A stretch of 64,000 nt of DNA from Macrobrachium rosenbergii (GCF_040412425.1 NC_089795.1:82788663-82852662), one strand, 5' to 3'; positions 33,334-45,399 are shown, numbered from the stretch's first letter. Made by a program: numbers and translations. Notes: generated from the sequence alone by a model not told the origin.

Positions 33334-34901
33334 TTTTTCTGGATCGGGGTCCCATGTGTGATGAAATATCTTCAGAGAAATAAACATCATTCTTATGCTA
33401 ATAAAGACTTAAAATAGAGACGTTGAAAACTAGAGAATTCTACCTTGAACATTAGTAAGGTCCTCTAAATTCATGTAATGAAGATAATGTAAGTGGTCAC
33501 CGTCTAAGATCATGAGCTTAAGATTGAACCTGAATAGGCTTTGTATTAAGAAAATACTTTCTGCCTAATAGCAGACATAAAGACAACAGTACCCCCTTTT
33601 TTTAAAAAGAGAGGATCTGACAAAATTGCGAGGTCCTGTCGAAAAAAGCCTGTAAGGAGAAAACTGGGCACAGAAACAGACCTTGTAAAAGTGGAGTACT
33701 TTCTAAGGTGACCACCGAAAATGAGGACCTTCAACTGTAGATAGAAAGTTAGGGTGAGGAATTCGCAACACTACCCCTGATGAGGGGAAACAAAATGATT
33801 GGTTCCGCTAGACAGGGCAGACAGTACAGGAAAACTAACACTAGAAGCTAAGCTGATTAAAAATTTTGGGTCTCCCCAACAAGGAAAGGTAAGAACAAGA
33901 TGATTGTTGGTTACCGAAGCTAACTCCGATACATTACTCAAAGACCAGGAAACCGAATGTGGACGGAGTACTGGTCTTAGACGAACACAGACCTTAGGGA
34001 TGAAAGTTAAGAACCTGTGAGTCTGGTTCCAACAAAACACTTTCTCGAGGCCAATGCGTGCATCATTACTGTAGCTTCAAACTATGTGAAGAGTGCTAGT
34101 TACTTAACTGCAGAACCATACTGCAGTAGAGTAGGATCCCTTAACTGATTTTTAGGAAAACAGTAATAACAGGACCAATATCAGTTTCCTCCTAAACTGT
34201 AAGATTCACAAAGACCACAAAGCCAGGGCATCAGAACTTGAGGGGCTGACGCAGGCTGAGTTTATACCAGACGTGACAGCTTTGATAGTTTGTGGCTGAA
34301 TTGGGTTGCAAACGGACCTACTTCCAGGGCCAGGAAAAGGTCACAAGACTACCTGGATGGCAACCGTCTAAGGACTATTCCGACACCAGGGGAGGCCTGG
34401 ATAGGGAAAAAGTAGTGACCTTTTGGACCCCTACGAAGAAGGTGGTAGACAGAGGCACTTGTGTCTGTTGGTTATGGAGAAGAATGAACCATAACCTGAA
34501 TGAAGCAACTCGAGTCCAAAACCACTTGTTTACATGGCGCACTATTGCTGTTTTGTTCAGAACCAGCCTAAAATGAAACCTCTTGGGAGGAAGAAGTTTC
34601 CCAAGGACAGGAAGACTGCCACAGCCCTCCAAAGCGTTGATATGGAACTGCCGAACGTAACCGACTAAGTTCCATGTACTTCATTGGGCCAAAAAATATC
34701 CACCCCACCCGCCCAGAGAGGGTGACGGTGTGGAGTACTGAGGCCGGAGGGGAAAGCTGGAGAGGGAACCAACTTCGATAAGCACTTGATAGTTGTGCAA
34801 GGCCGGAGGCCACTATTCAAACAGGAGGAATCAGGGAGACACGTCCCTGACTCCGCATACCCCAGTTATAAACTCCAGCTTTGACTTCTGAAGGAGAACC
34901 G
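33334..34901. other. Unassigned insertion between gag halves
   Basis: About 1.6 kb without recognisable coding sequence. Minus frames of 60-94 codons at 34813-34375 and 34040-33771 show no domain. Together with 32913-33333 it separates the two gag halves, so at least part must be inserted DNA. Confidence 0.45.
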
Positions 34902-36730
34902 TCACTGAAGCAAACTGGAGAGAACCCAAGACCTTTTCTTGGGCACGGCGAGAGGTATGCTTGAGTTGATGAAATGATAAGTCGCCCTTGCTATCTTGTC
35001 TTTGACTAGATGATCTGGTTCTGAATAAGAAAACATTATCTTCACCAATGAGAATGCAGAACGGCAAGAAGAGTCAATGAGACCAGAGAAGTCCCCTTGG
35101 GAGGAGGCAGCAACTCCCAAAGAAGGAGCTTCGCTGGTCAGGTAGGGTAAATACCTCCTGAGGATTAAACGAGAGTGAGGAAAAGCAAAAGATGCTTTGT
35201 CTTGCTCCCTTTTGGCCGAAAGCCAGTCTCCCATCTCCTTGAGGGACTTCTTAGAAGATGAAGAAAGTACCATCTTGGGAAGTCTTGTTCTGTCATCCGG
35301 ATGATTCCTCATTAAAAAGGTTGAAGCAGGCGACAACGGGGCAAAAAATGTGGTAAAATCTGCCAAAAGGTACTGCAGTAAAGCAGCATAAGCCAAAGGA
35401 GGTGCAGGTTCTTGGTCAACCTCTTCCTCTTCTGAGGAGACCGGGGGCAGGATATCATCCTGAGAAGTCTTGGGACTGGAGGGAGCTTTCTTTAACAACT
35501 CCATAATTTGGGCTATCTGCCGCTTAATAGGAGTCAGAGTAGGCTCGTCATGGTCCAAAGGCGAAGGAGACGATGCTGTAGGTCTAATTGGAGGAGACAA
35601 AGGAGACCATGGTCTCTGAGCAGACAAAAGAGGCGATGGGTGCCTGGAAGCCGGTGCTTGGCGCTCAGGAAGTGGCGCCAGACGTTTGGAAGCAGACGTC
35701 AAGCACTTATGAGCTGTCGCTGGGCACTTGGAAGCCAGGTGTGGGCGATCAGCCATTTAGCTCTCAGGTGAGAAGGCCTCCGGACTGTCCCAAGGAAACA
35801 GAAGCGGATACTGATGGGCAGGGGCAGAGACAGAAGGGTCTACAACATAACAAGAAGACTGAGGACTGCTAGTAGGCTTCTTATACTGCTTAACAGGTAG
35901 CAGATCTGGACAGCGACCAACATCCTTGGAAGAGCGCTTAAACGGTCGGGAAGAGTCTAGGGTCCGTTTGTGGCACCTCCTGTCCACACTGTAGTTGCTG
36001 GAAGAGCTTGAGGATAAAAGATGAACATCAAAAGATACCTTTCCAGCAGCTGTCTGTCAACACCTGGGACTGTGCAACAGGAGCGGCTGAGGGGGCGACT
36101 ACCTGTGAGCAAACCCCACTGGCCTCCCTTGGACTTTCTGTATGTCTTCTCCCAGGTTTAGGGGAGCAGGACAAGGACCTCGGTCTAGAAGAACTGGCAG
36201 GACAGATAGCCACCTCCTCCACTGGCACTGCACTCTCACTCGTCACTTTATCTGAGAACACTTTATCCATTATCACTTTACGTGACTCCTGACCCTGCCA
36301 CTGTACTTACTACAAAATTAATTTTCTTACCAAACCTGGATTTGAGACTGGTGATGGCATTAGGGTTGGAAGCAAGGGAGTCAGACATGGGAGTAGGAGG
36401 TTGAATAGTAGGATGGCAAGGAATAGGAGAAACAGCAGGAATAGAAGTAGTAGGGAGAGCAATACGACTAACCTTTAAACTAGGTTTAGGCATAGCTTCT
36501 ACACTAAGAGAATGTCTCACGGCTCTAGAAGCTGCTTTCCTCTTCCTATCTCTTTCTAATTTGTTTACTACCACATGAGGAACATTAATTACAAGTTTTC
36601 TCATTGCTACACTCATGCCTCCTACATTTACTGCAGACTGAATAAGGATCATAACAAGCTTTTGTGTGCCTAGTCTTACAGCCTTAGCTGCAGTAGCGAA
36701 TACTCAAACTGGTAGAATCTGACATTATTA
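34902..36730 (-). pseudogene. DIRS copy B gag N-terminal half
   Basis: A probable start 'MSDSTSLS' lies near 36730. A Cys-rich block follows near 36690-36600 ('YDPYSVCSKCRRHECSNEKT' in one frame), matching the Cys block of copy D's gag. Next come basic/Ser/Pro-rich linkers (frame 36652-36278) and the 284-codon frame 35756-34902: Pro/Ser-rich, an acidic 'SSEEEEVDQE' stretch, then 'RLPKMVLSSSSKKSLKEM', 'LILRRYLPYLTSEAPSLGV', 'SSQGDFSGLIDSS' and 'FSYSEPDHLVKD'. This is the structural protein; the function is inferred from position before RT and from zinc-binding potential. Confidence 0.7.
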
Positions 36731-36970
36731 AAAAAAAAACTATGCAACCAAAACAAAATAATTGTACTTCACCAAAATCTACAGACAACTGAAAAACAAT
36801 CAAAAAAGCTTCTGCAAATGGCGCTGATATGCTATCAAAGCTGGCAGAAACAATGAGCTTACCGCCCAGTTTGTTTCCCATGTTCCCTGATAGTGGGCAG
36901 GGTCTGTCATCTATGCAAAAACAGAAGCAGCACTACCGGAATTTTTTTTAAAAAAGTTACTGCGCGAGTT

Positions 36971-37008
36971 AGAAACATTAGCTATGTAACTACTTGGTAA
37001 GTTACTTA
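36971..37008 (-). repeat. Right terminal inverted repeat of DIRS copy B (5' end)
   Basis: 'agctatgtaactacttgg' followed by 'taagttacttatatg' is the reverse complement, with few changes, of 27609-27645. It lies about 250 bases upstream of the gag start, as the equivalent repeat does in copy C. It defines a 9.4-kb element from about 27600 to 37008. Confidence 0.75.
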
Positions 37009-37369
37009 TATGAAAACACAAAACCAAACAAGCTTTATCAAGTCAGGTCTACCTAGCCCTCTTCACCCATCCAACACTGCATTACCACCCATCCCACCAG
37101 AGAAACTGCTCCCCAGCTCCACCCACCTTCCAAGAAAACCCCTTCTCAAGTTCCTCTACACAGCCTTACTGCCCCTCCTCTCCAATGGCGCCCAGCCATC
37201 AGACACCCATACCATAGAACAATAGAAACTTCTTGAGGCCTCCCCTACCCCCAAAAACCTTTCTCAGTCAGTCTGAGTGTAGGCAGTGTTACCAACGATT
37301 TCTTGAGGCTCCGCAGCATTACCAACCATCAGAGGGTTGTTTTTTTCAATTTTTTGAAATTTATATATA
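37009..37369. other. Unassigned sequence between copies B and D
   Basis: C-rich DNA with a short plus frame (37010-37225) rich in Pro and Leu and no domain. A small imperfect duplication ('ttcttgaggc' at 37221 and 37299) is present. Confidence 0.4.
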
Positions 37370-37665
37370 TCCGGCATGGCTGAGCAGAAGATCTGAAGTT
37401 TTCTGTTGTGCTGGGTGGCAAACACAACAATGACTGGACACACCCACAGGTCAAACAACCTTTCCGCAACTTCTGGGTGAAGGAACCACTCTGTCCCAAT
37501 CACCTCATTCTGGCTGCTGAGCTTGTCTGCCACTACATTCCTCTTGCCTGGAATGTACCTGGCTGACAGCTCTACCGAGTGATTCAGTGCCCACTCGTGC
37601 ACCTGCACTGTCAAGTGGTAAAGCGGGAGGGACACTAGACCCCCCTGCTTGTTGACATATGCCTC
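37370..37665 (-). pseudogene. DIRS copy D RNase H, downstream part
   Basis: The minus frame reads 'AYVNKQGG' (37665 onward), 'VHEWALNHSVELSARYIPGK', 'RNVVADKLSS' and 'FATQHNRKLQIFCSAMPD'. This is the C-terminal RNase H and the start of the linker. It continues in frame from the fragment ending at 45524, showing that one gene was split by the MITE between them. After 'SAMPD' the homology stops near 37370. Confidence 0.8.
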
Positions 37666-37837
37666 TACAGTAATCCCCCCATATTCGTGTTCTCACGATT
37701 TGCAGACACCAATTCGCAGGATTTTCTGTGGAACGTATCTATAAATTATTTGCAAAAAAATTCGGCAATTTGCAGATTTTTTTGTCAGGAAATATTCACT
37801 AACTAGTGTATTTTGATGTTATTTTCATGACTAAATA

Positions 37838-38155
37838 TGACATTTTATGATAATAACGTTTCACTTATACTCTACCCGGTAGTTACATATAGCTGTAAGT
37901 CTTTGGCGCCACGGCAGTATTAAATTCCGCGCTACGCTATCGCTACGAAAGGTGATCCCTCTACCCCCTCTATCGGGTATCGGGAACCATCCCAAGAACA
38001 CGTCATAAGTTTTTGCCCAACTGCCCAGGTGAGGGAGAAAGGGAGGGTTATGATTATGTAACTACGGGTAAGTATAAGTGAAAGCGTTATTTTATCATAA
38101 AATGTCATTTTCAATTATACAACTACCCGGTAGTTACATATAGCTGATTGGCACC
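37838..38155 (-). repeat. DIRS terminal module, copy C (3' end)
   Basis: Left arm 'gacattttatgataataac' and 'ctacccggtagttacata' near 37880, a middle, then 'gtaactacgggtaagtata' near 38059, the centre 'ataaaatgtcattttcaat' near 38097, and 'acccggtagttacatagc' type text near 38126. Same design as modules A and B. The left boundary is blurred because the MITE itself has 'tgacattttatgataa' there. Confidence 0.75.
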
Positions 38156-38399
38156 TTGAGGAGGTGGGGCACTGGCAGCTAATAAAATTCTTGGAATTAT
38201 CTACTTGCAACAAGTTAGACATAGGTTTACCTTTAAAAGGTAGCTGACTCAGTGGTTACTGCCTCTTGTGTCTGTTGGCCTTTATATTGTGCCGAGAGAT
38301 ATAAAGGGATCCGTGTGTAGGACCACGATAAAAAACAGTACCTGCCGTGAGAACATGGCTGCGCACGGACAAGTCTGATGCCCTGATCAGGCGCAGTAC

Positions 38400-39500
38400 A
38401 GCGAACAACAAAACGAGGGACCCTAACATTACCATAAAACCAATACCAAAGATTAAAAACTGGAAGATACTAACACATCATGTATCTCCAGGCAACCTTA
38501 AAAAACAACAACCCCAACACCAAGGTGAAAATGTTAGTTAAGGAGGCGGACACTCCGCACTCACCCTCCCCCAACACCGTGTCAGTCGTAATAAGGGCCC
38601 TGGCGTACTGCACTCTTCGAAAACAGTTTGCACGTCCACTAAATAATGCGATGCAAACACTGACTTGCATCTCCAAAAGTGGACTTAACCAGTCTTTCAC
38701 AGATAAGTTTCTGCTAAAGGCTACAGAAGTCGAAACCGCTCTAATCTCGTGCGCTTTTACCTTAAGAATACTCATCTCCAGTCAGCACACTGCTCATGAG
38801 CTTCTTTTATCAGGCTTCTCAAAAGAAAGAAAGGGCATTCTTAGAGAGAGGCCTAGAAGGATCTCTAACCGAGCACCAGAGGTGGTCACTGGGACCTCCG
38901 GCTTCTTCGTTCTCTGAACGTAGAACTTGAGAGCTCTCACAGGGCAGAGGTACCTCGGGTTCTTCGGGACCCGACCAATTGGGAAAGGTCCTTAATTTCA
39001 AACTCTCTTGGCCAAGGTCTAGACGGGTCTTCATTCTTGGCTAAGAAACCAAGAGTAGACATACATACTGCCTTCCCCTTAGCAAAGCCTACTCTTTTTG
39101 TCAATCGCATGTGACTCACTTACTCTCTGGCCGTGGCCAGAGACTGCAAGAAGTCTTTTAGTGAGATCCTTCAAGGAGATGTTCGCCATCGGTTCAAAGG
39201 ACTGAGACCGTAACCATCTCAACACTACGTCAAGATTCCATGCCACTGGTCTCTTCTGGTCTCTCTTTGGCGTATTAAATGATCTAATCAGATCTGAAAG
39301 GTCTTGACTCAGACACTTCCAAGGCCCTATGTCGAAAGACCGAAGCTAACATGGCTCTAGCACCTTTAATGGTAGGTACAGCAAGCTTTTTCTCTTTGTG
39401 GAGGAACAAGAGAAAATCGGCCATCGGGCTATAGGCGTCGAGAAGAAGAACACGCCTTCTCTTGAGCACCCAGGACCCTAAACTGTGTCCCACTTCGCCT
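38400..39500 (-). pseudogene. Tyrosine recombinase of DIRS copy C
   Basis: Minus-strand blocks: 'TIKGARAMLASVFRHRAL' (near 39380), 'EDPSRPWPREFEIKDLS' (near 39010), 'CSVRDPSRPLSKNALSFF' (near 38850), 'KVKAHEIRAVSTSVAFSRN' (near 38760, with intact His-x-x-Arg) and 'KSVFASHYLVDVQ' (near 38660, with intact nucleophile Tyr, in a different frame). So catalytic residues survive but at least four frameshifts do not allow one protein. This is the best record in the window of the active-site motifs of this recombinase family. Confidence 0.8.
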
Positions 39501-40209
39501 GGTAAACATTGTCAGAGGTTCTCTTCTTGGCCGTGATAACTTCCGAAGCCTCTCTTAACCTCTCTTTCTGATGAGTCTCTGACAGTCTGCAGGCGACAAG
39601 ATGAAAAGCGGACAAGTTTTGGTGGGAACCTCTGAAAGTGCGGCTGTCTGAGTAAATCTGGTCTCTCTGGCAGTCTCAGAAAGTCTGACAGTAGGTTTAG
39701 GGTCAGGAACCACTCCTGGACGACCAGAATCCGAGCCACCAGAGTCATCCTTACGTTCGATGGCTTGAGAACTTGAGATGACTTGCCGCCCAGGATCTTG
39801 AGCGAGAAGCATACAGGTCAGGTCCGACCAGTCCATGAACATTGCATCCTGAAAACCGCTGTGTTGTCTGGAACTGGAGAGCAGTAAAGGGGCAGCCAGT
39901 GTTTTGTCGGTTGCAAAGAGATCTATGAAGCGGGCGTCCCCATATCTTCCATAGCTCGCAAACTAGGGGATGTAAAGTCCGCTCGTTGGATAGGACCTGG
40001 TTCTTTCTGCTGAGAAGGTCGCTGCACATTTCTCTCCTTAAATGAATCGTTACTAGTCTGGTCGATCTCCTCCGCCCAAACTAGTAGCTCCCTCAGGTCT
40101 AAGTAGAGAGGGACCACAGTGATGCCCCTGTTTGAATGTATGCCAAGGCCGGTCGTGTTATCCGCCTGGACCAACTTAGCGCATTTGCCTTCCACTTCTT
40201 TTTGAAAGG
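39501..40209 (-). pseudogene. DIRS copy C: RNase H to recombinase linker
   Basis: Minus frames include 'LLSDFLRLPERPDLLRQPHF' (near 39690) and 'QRFPPKLVRF', equivalent to 'LFRQPYLRRFHQ' in copy E, and 'FMDWSDLTCMLLAQDP' (near 39830). No catalytic residues known for this segment. Confidence 0.6.
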
Positions 40210-41450
40210 CTAACAGGGGCTAAGTGAACCACTTTTAGTTCCTTTCAGTTGATATGCAGTTTCTCTCTTCTCTTTGCCACTGGCCCAGAACTTCTTTTGT
40301 CCCCAAAGTGGCTCCCCAGCCCTTGTCCGGCGTCGAGAAAAGCAGGGGATTAGGTCTGGGTTCGGAAGCTGAAGTCCTTGTGACAGCCTTCCTTTGACCT
40401 CCACCATGGGAGGCACTCCTTTATCTTTCAAATAGCGAATGTGAAGGTCAGGAACTGTTTCCTGAGCCACTTCTCTTGCAGGTAGAAACTGCAGTGGTCT
40501 CAGAGTTCGCGCCCCAGTCTTACAAACTACTCCACTGAGTTAAGGTTCCCATGAGGCTCATCCATTCGTTCGGCGGAACAAATCTTCCTCTGCAGAAAGT
40601 TGTCGATCTTCTGCAGGCATGAGAACTATCCGTTGGCTGGACAGAAAAGCCTGAAAAGTCTGAAGTCCAGACTCACTCCCAAATAGGCGATCTGCTGACT
40701 GGGAGTAAGGCAAGACTTCTTCTTGATAATGAGGCCTAGAGACACGTTAATTGAGAGCCTTTGATAGGTCCTCAAACAGCTCTCCTCAAGCAGCTTTGAG
40801 CAGCCAAATCGTCGGTACATGGAGGCTGAATTCCTTCCAGATGAAGATGTCTGACTGCTGACAGCAGGACCCTTGTGAAAACTTGCGGGGCTTGTCGAAG
40901 GCGAAGCAGAGGGAGGCAGGAACTGATACCTGTCCCTCGAAGACAGACCTCAGGAACTTCCTTGAATCTGGGTGTATTGGGACGTGAAATAAGCGTCTTG
41001 GGGTCTCAAATCCATCAATCCCCGACAAAGCATTAAGACCCAGGTTGTCTCCACCAAATTTTGTCTTCTGAACAGAAGACATTCAACGCACTCTCACGTC
41101 CAGGACAGGTCTCCATCCCCCTGATGCTTTCGTAACAGAACAGACGGTTGAAACCTGGAGATAGAGGGGCATGAAGCAGTTCTATCTTCCTTCTCCAGCA
41201 TGGCTCGGACTTCTGAGCGAAGGGGCGACTAGTTTAGGGTGTGCGAAAGGTGCGCCTGTAAAGAAAGTGGAGCCGCCTGTAAAGAAAGTGGAGCCTCCAC
41301 TAAGGAGGTTTGAAAGGAAGGGGATGGCATATCTTCCTTTAAAACTTGGATAGATCAAGGGTCTGCCGAGATCCGTGCCACTCTTACCCAGAACCTTGCA
41401 GCACAGTCTCCTCCTACAGCTGAATGGAGGACAAAGGTTCATTTCTTCTC
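40210..41450 (-). pseudogene. DIRS copy C RNase H and reverse transcriptase
   Basis: RT blocks: 'FHVPIHPDSRKFLRSVFEGQV' region near 40990, the palm near 40830-40800, 'LTPSQQIAYLGVSLDF' near 40690. At the palm the frame reads 'SLHVPTIWLL' where 'SLYLDDWLL' is expected: a one-base change of length disrupts the catalytic YLDD. The RNase H follows at 40500-40210 in several frames. A small tandem duplication at 41268-41298 ('gtaaagaaagtggagcc' twice) lies in the linker before RT. Confidence 0.7.
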
Positions 41451-42110
41451 TGGGGCCGTGGTTCTAGGCGTGAGCTTTGCCTTTTCCTCTGGCCCTGCCA
41501 AGAAACACGTCTAGAGATCTTCCTTTATACTGTCCCTTGAGAAGCGGGGCCGAAACACCGCTGAAGAGCGGTAAAGCACAGGTCTTTGGCTTTCTTGGCA
41601 GACTGCGACAAAAGATCCTGGGTTGACTTCTGGGCTAGAGCCTGGAAATAGCAGCAGCCAACTCTTGCGAAACAGATGTGCCTTGTTCAAAAGGAAGAAA
41701 ACAGAGAGCCGACTTCAGTTAGAAAGAAACACCTTTTTGCTAGAAGGGCACCAAAGTTGCCTCTTTTTGAGAACCCCTGTCGTAAATAAAGAGGGCCAGT
41801 TCTGCTGCCTGTGCTTAGATGCCCTATCAATGCAGTCCACTACTCTACCACATCATCCAGAGCTCGGAAGGAAGATTAAAATCCTTAATTTTCCTGGCTA
41901 AGGCATATACTTGATCCAGGCTCATCTTCAAGGTCAAACACGCTCTTGGCTTGATCCCGGTCGGAGGGCGTAAAGAAAACCTTAGCAGAATTAAGTGGTC
42001 CTCCTCATCCATGAGACTGGAGAAGTCACACTGTGCGGAGGCAGCCACACAGGGAAAGCATTTCCCCAGTCTGTTCGCTCAATTCTGGAAGGAACAGCGA
42101 GGAGAGGTGA
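41451..42110 (-). pseudogene. DIRS copy C gag C-terminal half
   Basis: The minus frame 42048-41845 reads 'AASAQCDFSSLMDEEDHLI' and 'QVYALARKIKDFNLPSELW', matching 'AASSQGDFSGLIDSS' and the 'ALAKEF' region of copy B. The text to the left (41450-41640) is the conserved region before RT. Frameshifted throughout. Confidence 0.6.
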
Positions 42111-42119
42111 AGAAGCGTT

Positions 42120-42830
42120 CTTTCAAGTGAGCACTGGAAGCCACAGTGGATCCATACTTCAAACAGGCCACTGGAAGGGAGCGGACAGGACAGTACTTCA
42201 AACAGAGAAGAAAGGAAGACCTTGTCCTCTTGTACTGGGAAACAGGAGGCACGGAGGACCACAGTGGAAGAACAAGTTCTCAAACAGAGTGAGCACTGGA
42301 GAGACCTGACCGGAGACTTCTTCAAATTACACTGCTCCTAGAAGACCAGAACAGTTCTTCAAAAAAGTGAGGACTGGAAGACCACAGCTGGAGAACGTCT
42401 TCAATCAGAAGTGAGCACTGGAAGACCACAGTGGAGTTACGAGCAGAGGGCACTGGAAGACCTCACTGCATATTCAATTGCTTCAAACAAGTTTGACCTG
42501 TTGAGAGCCATACAGTGGCGAACAGTGCAGTTCAAACAGCAACGAAGTGGGCGCCACATTGGAGAACAGTACTTCAAACAGAGTGAGCCACTGAAGGCCA
42601 CGGCAGAACAGTACTTCAAACAGAGCAGTCCTGGAAGGCCACTCTGGAATCACAGTACTTCAAACAGAGTCAGCACTGGATATGGCCAACTGTAGGCGTC
42701 AAACAGAGTGAGCACTGGAAGACCACACTGGAAAGCAGTACTTGGTGAGATCAGCACTGGAAGACTACACTGAAGAACAGCTCTTCAAACAAAGTTGTAA
42801 ATGGAAGACCACACTGGAGTTGAGTTCAAG
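42120..42830. repeat. ~44-bp degenerate tandem repeat (minisatellite)
   Basis: About 16-17 units whose consensus parts are 'gagcactggaagacca', 'cactggagaacagta' and 'cttcaaacagagt'. Unit length varies from 37 to 51 bases. On the plus strand one frame gives repeated 'EQYFKQS' or 'TSNRVSTG' words. It sits inside copy C between the gag C-terminal and N-terminal regions, where gag's variable linker should be. Confidence 0.9.
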
Positions 42831-43700
42831 TCAATCCTGGCTAGTCAGGTCCACCAGAATGCTGGAGCAGGCTTTTCAGGAACAGGAGTCACAGGAGACG
42901 CTGTCAGCAATGTAAAGACCTCTCAGAGACAATGCGTCTTATAGGAGGCTCAGCCGAAAACCACACTGTAGAACGAGTACTTTAGAGCAAAGCCTCTCAG
43001 CACTGCAAGGCCACTGAACAATTACTTTAATCAAGGAAGGAAACTTCTTCTTAGCACAATAATTATGGTAATACAGTAAATGGTGTCTTCAAAGGTCCTA
43101 GTAAGCGTCAATAAATTGTAGTTTAGGAGGAACTCCAGCTGGATCCACTCGACTATCCGCTCCCCACTGTTGGTGGTTAGGCCAGCAGCCTGCAATGCCG
43201 ATAGGACTGTAGTGATGGGGGCAACTGCTTACCAAGGCTGATAAACCCTTACTGATGCTGATCGGCTACCTTCTCCTGGACACTTACTGTGCCTGACAGG
43301 GAGCCAAGACCTGGCCGGTTATTGGTGCTGATAAACCTCCTACCTTGTTTAACCGCTTGCGGCGGCTGATAAACTGCTGGCCGATCCTACTAACGTCGCA
43401 AATTGTCCCCCATTTTCTGCATTAAGACACAATGATGTTGGGACGTCCACAAAACCGAATCATCATTAACGGTGTCGGGGGCAGGCTAAGTACAGGAACT
43501 ACGTGTAATAGGGTTCATCATGGCATTCTAAAATATTTCTTCAATAATACCTCCTGACCTTGAATACCAGAGGAGGCAATATAATCTATCTCTTTCTGGC
43601 TTCTTCAGAAATTGAATTTCTTACTAAAAGTTACCTAATCTTAAAAGTTAGTCATGACATTTAAAGTGTACCAGCAGAACATTTTAAACCAGAATGCAAA
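42831..43700 (-). other. DIRS copy C, unreadable gag linker region
   Basis: Includes repeated 'gctgataaac' and 'gccgatc' words at 43190-43400 resembling the interior of the CAGGC-type MITEs. No terminal repeats found, so a MITE remnant is only possible. Confidence 0.4.
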
Positions 43701-43800
43701 AGCCAAAAGTGTTCTGGATCTGACTAATCATACAAGCCTGGTTTTTGCAGCCTTTGCAAAACTGGAAACACTAGAACCAGAATCAGACATAATAGGTCTA
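43701..43800 (-). pseudogene. DIRS copy C gag start
   Basis: The minus strand reads 'MSDSGSSVSSFAKAAKTRLV' from an ATG near 43790, comparable to 'MSDSTSLS' of copy B. The same start motif at the same distance (about 200-280 bases) from the right terminal repeat supports this as the true gag N-terminus. The frame is lost soon after. Confidence 0.6.
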
Positions 43801-44040
43801 ACACTTCTAGTGCTCAAGCAATAACTAGCGATGCAAAAACAACAAATGACAATTACCAAAAAACTAAAATTGTTCTTGGCAGTAATTTGTTCTCGATACC
43901 CGACCACATGGCGGGGTAGAAATAATAAATAACGATAGGTCATTAGACACGACCTTGGAATACCTGCGGTAGCGTCAAAGCTACTAGCTATATGTAAATC
44001 CTTTAAGTTCTATCTTTAAAAATTCATTTTTTATTAATAA

Positions 44041-45399
44041 AGTGATTTACTAATTTTCAAATATTTTAAGATCAGTGAATAATGATTCAATAATAAAAAT
44101 AATAATAATACTGTAAGATTAAGACTCTGTACTCTAACTCAAACTAGATTGAAACTGTAGATTTGACAAGGTGCATTCAAGACAGACAAACCTCATTAAA
44201 CTCAAGATAGGTGCTCAAAGCAGGTTATACCTTGAAATATACAAAAATGTTTAAAAGTAGCAGTACTATTCAAACCTTATATTAAGATGATAAATCGTAT
44301 AAGTGTTTCAGGATGATAGTATAAGCATTTTTAGCAGCAATGTTCATTTTCATGATAAAGGAAAATTTATAGTCCAACTAGTCTTTTCAAATAATGGTAA
44401 TCTTAGAACAGTTTAAATACCCAATCTTTTTAAAAATAACTCTCTCTCTTATTTAGATGAAAGGTCTTTTCCGCCACATGCAGTAGTACAAAGTTTGACT
44501 TCTATGATAAATAAATGATTTACCTAATAAACTTAGGCTCTTCAAAGCATGACTTATAATAATAATATTAATAATAATAATAATAATAATAATAACTTTT
44601 AATAATAATACAATTTTGGGTACAAGGTACTTTTGGTTACTATGTCACTGGTGTTGGGGGCCTCTCATCCGTATTTCAGCAGGTTTTTCTTGCGTAAAAG
44701 TCCTAATTTATTGTCAGGTTCTGTTCTGAGGTGTGATAAGTCAAAGTACCACTAACTGAAAATCAGCTTTTTAGGAGTGCCGATAAGTCTGAAAATTACC
44801 AAAAAGCCAGGTACTTGATTTTCAGTTATCACCACACTCTCAGAGCCAGGAACGCTGCATTTTCTGATCATTTTGAAAGTCTTTTTATCACCAAAGCGAG
44901 AAAGGAGGAGGAGGGTAAATGTCAGATTTGCTTGACAGTTTGACATATGGGCCAGAGGGAAAGAGTGTTGCCCTAAGAAGCTCAAATGTTTCAATCTTTC
45001 AATATGTAAGGAGTTATTCTCTCTCTCTCTCTCTCTCTCAGGAAAAGATACTGTTTGTGTGTGTGTGTGTTCATAGCATTTTAAAAATGTGTACAGTAGT
45101 AAAGGTATTACGTTTTTGGAAGACAAAAAACAAACAAATTTTTTGCTGTCAGAGAGATTCAAGAGATAAACTCTCTCTCTCTTTCTTTCTTTTGCCCCAT
45201 CCAGCCCTGTTGAATAAAAGTCGAAATGCTAACTCTCTTTCTCTCTGCTTTGGCTGGAAGGCTTAGAAGTACATATGTAAATATTTTAAAGGGTACTAAT
45301 GTTTAAGATGACTTTGAAATTTTATTAATATAATTTCAAAAATTAATACAGTAATAGGATAATAATTTAAGGTATATTTTATGTAGGATGATACTTTAA
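44041..45399. other. AT-rich DNA with microsatellites
   Basis: Holds an AAT array (44559-44597), CT runs (45021-45040 and 45173-45185) and a GT run (45057-45071). No gene or terminal repeat seen. It lies between DIRS copy C and the right half of the MITE, so it arrived with or after them. Confidence 0.5.

Larger units (their letters stand above)
37838..44040 (-). mobile_element. DIRS copy C, nested in the MITE
   Basis: A 6.2-kb minus-strand element: the 3' terminal module at 37838-38155, recombinase at 38400-39500, linker at 39500-40200, RNase H/RT at 40200-41400, gag at 41500-43790 and a degenerate right inverted repeat near 43986-44040 ('agctatatgtaaat' then 'aaaaattcattttttatta'). The right end lies about 200 bases upstream of the gag start, as in copy B. 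Every gene is frameshifted. Confidence 0.7.

Noticed and set aside
42120..42830. CRISPR-like regularity
   Set aside because: The units are contiguous and degenerate without unique spacers, in eukaryotic DNA.
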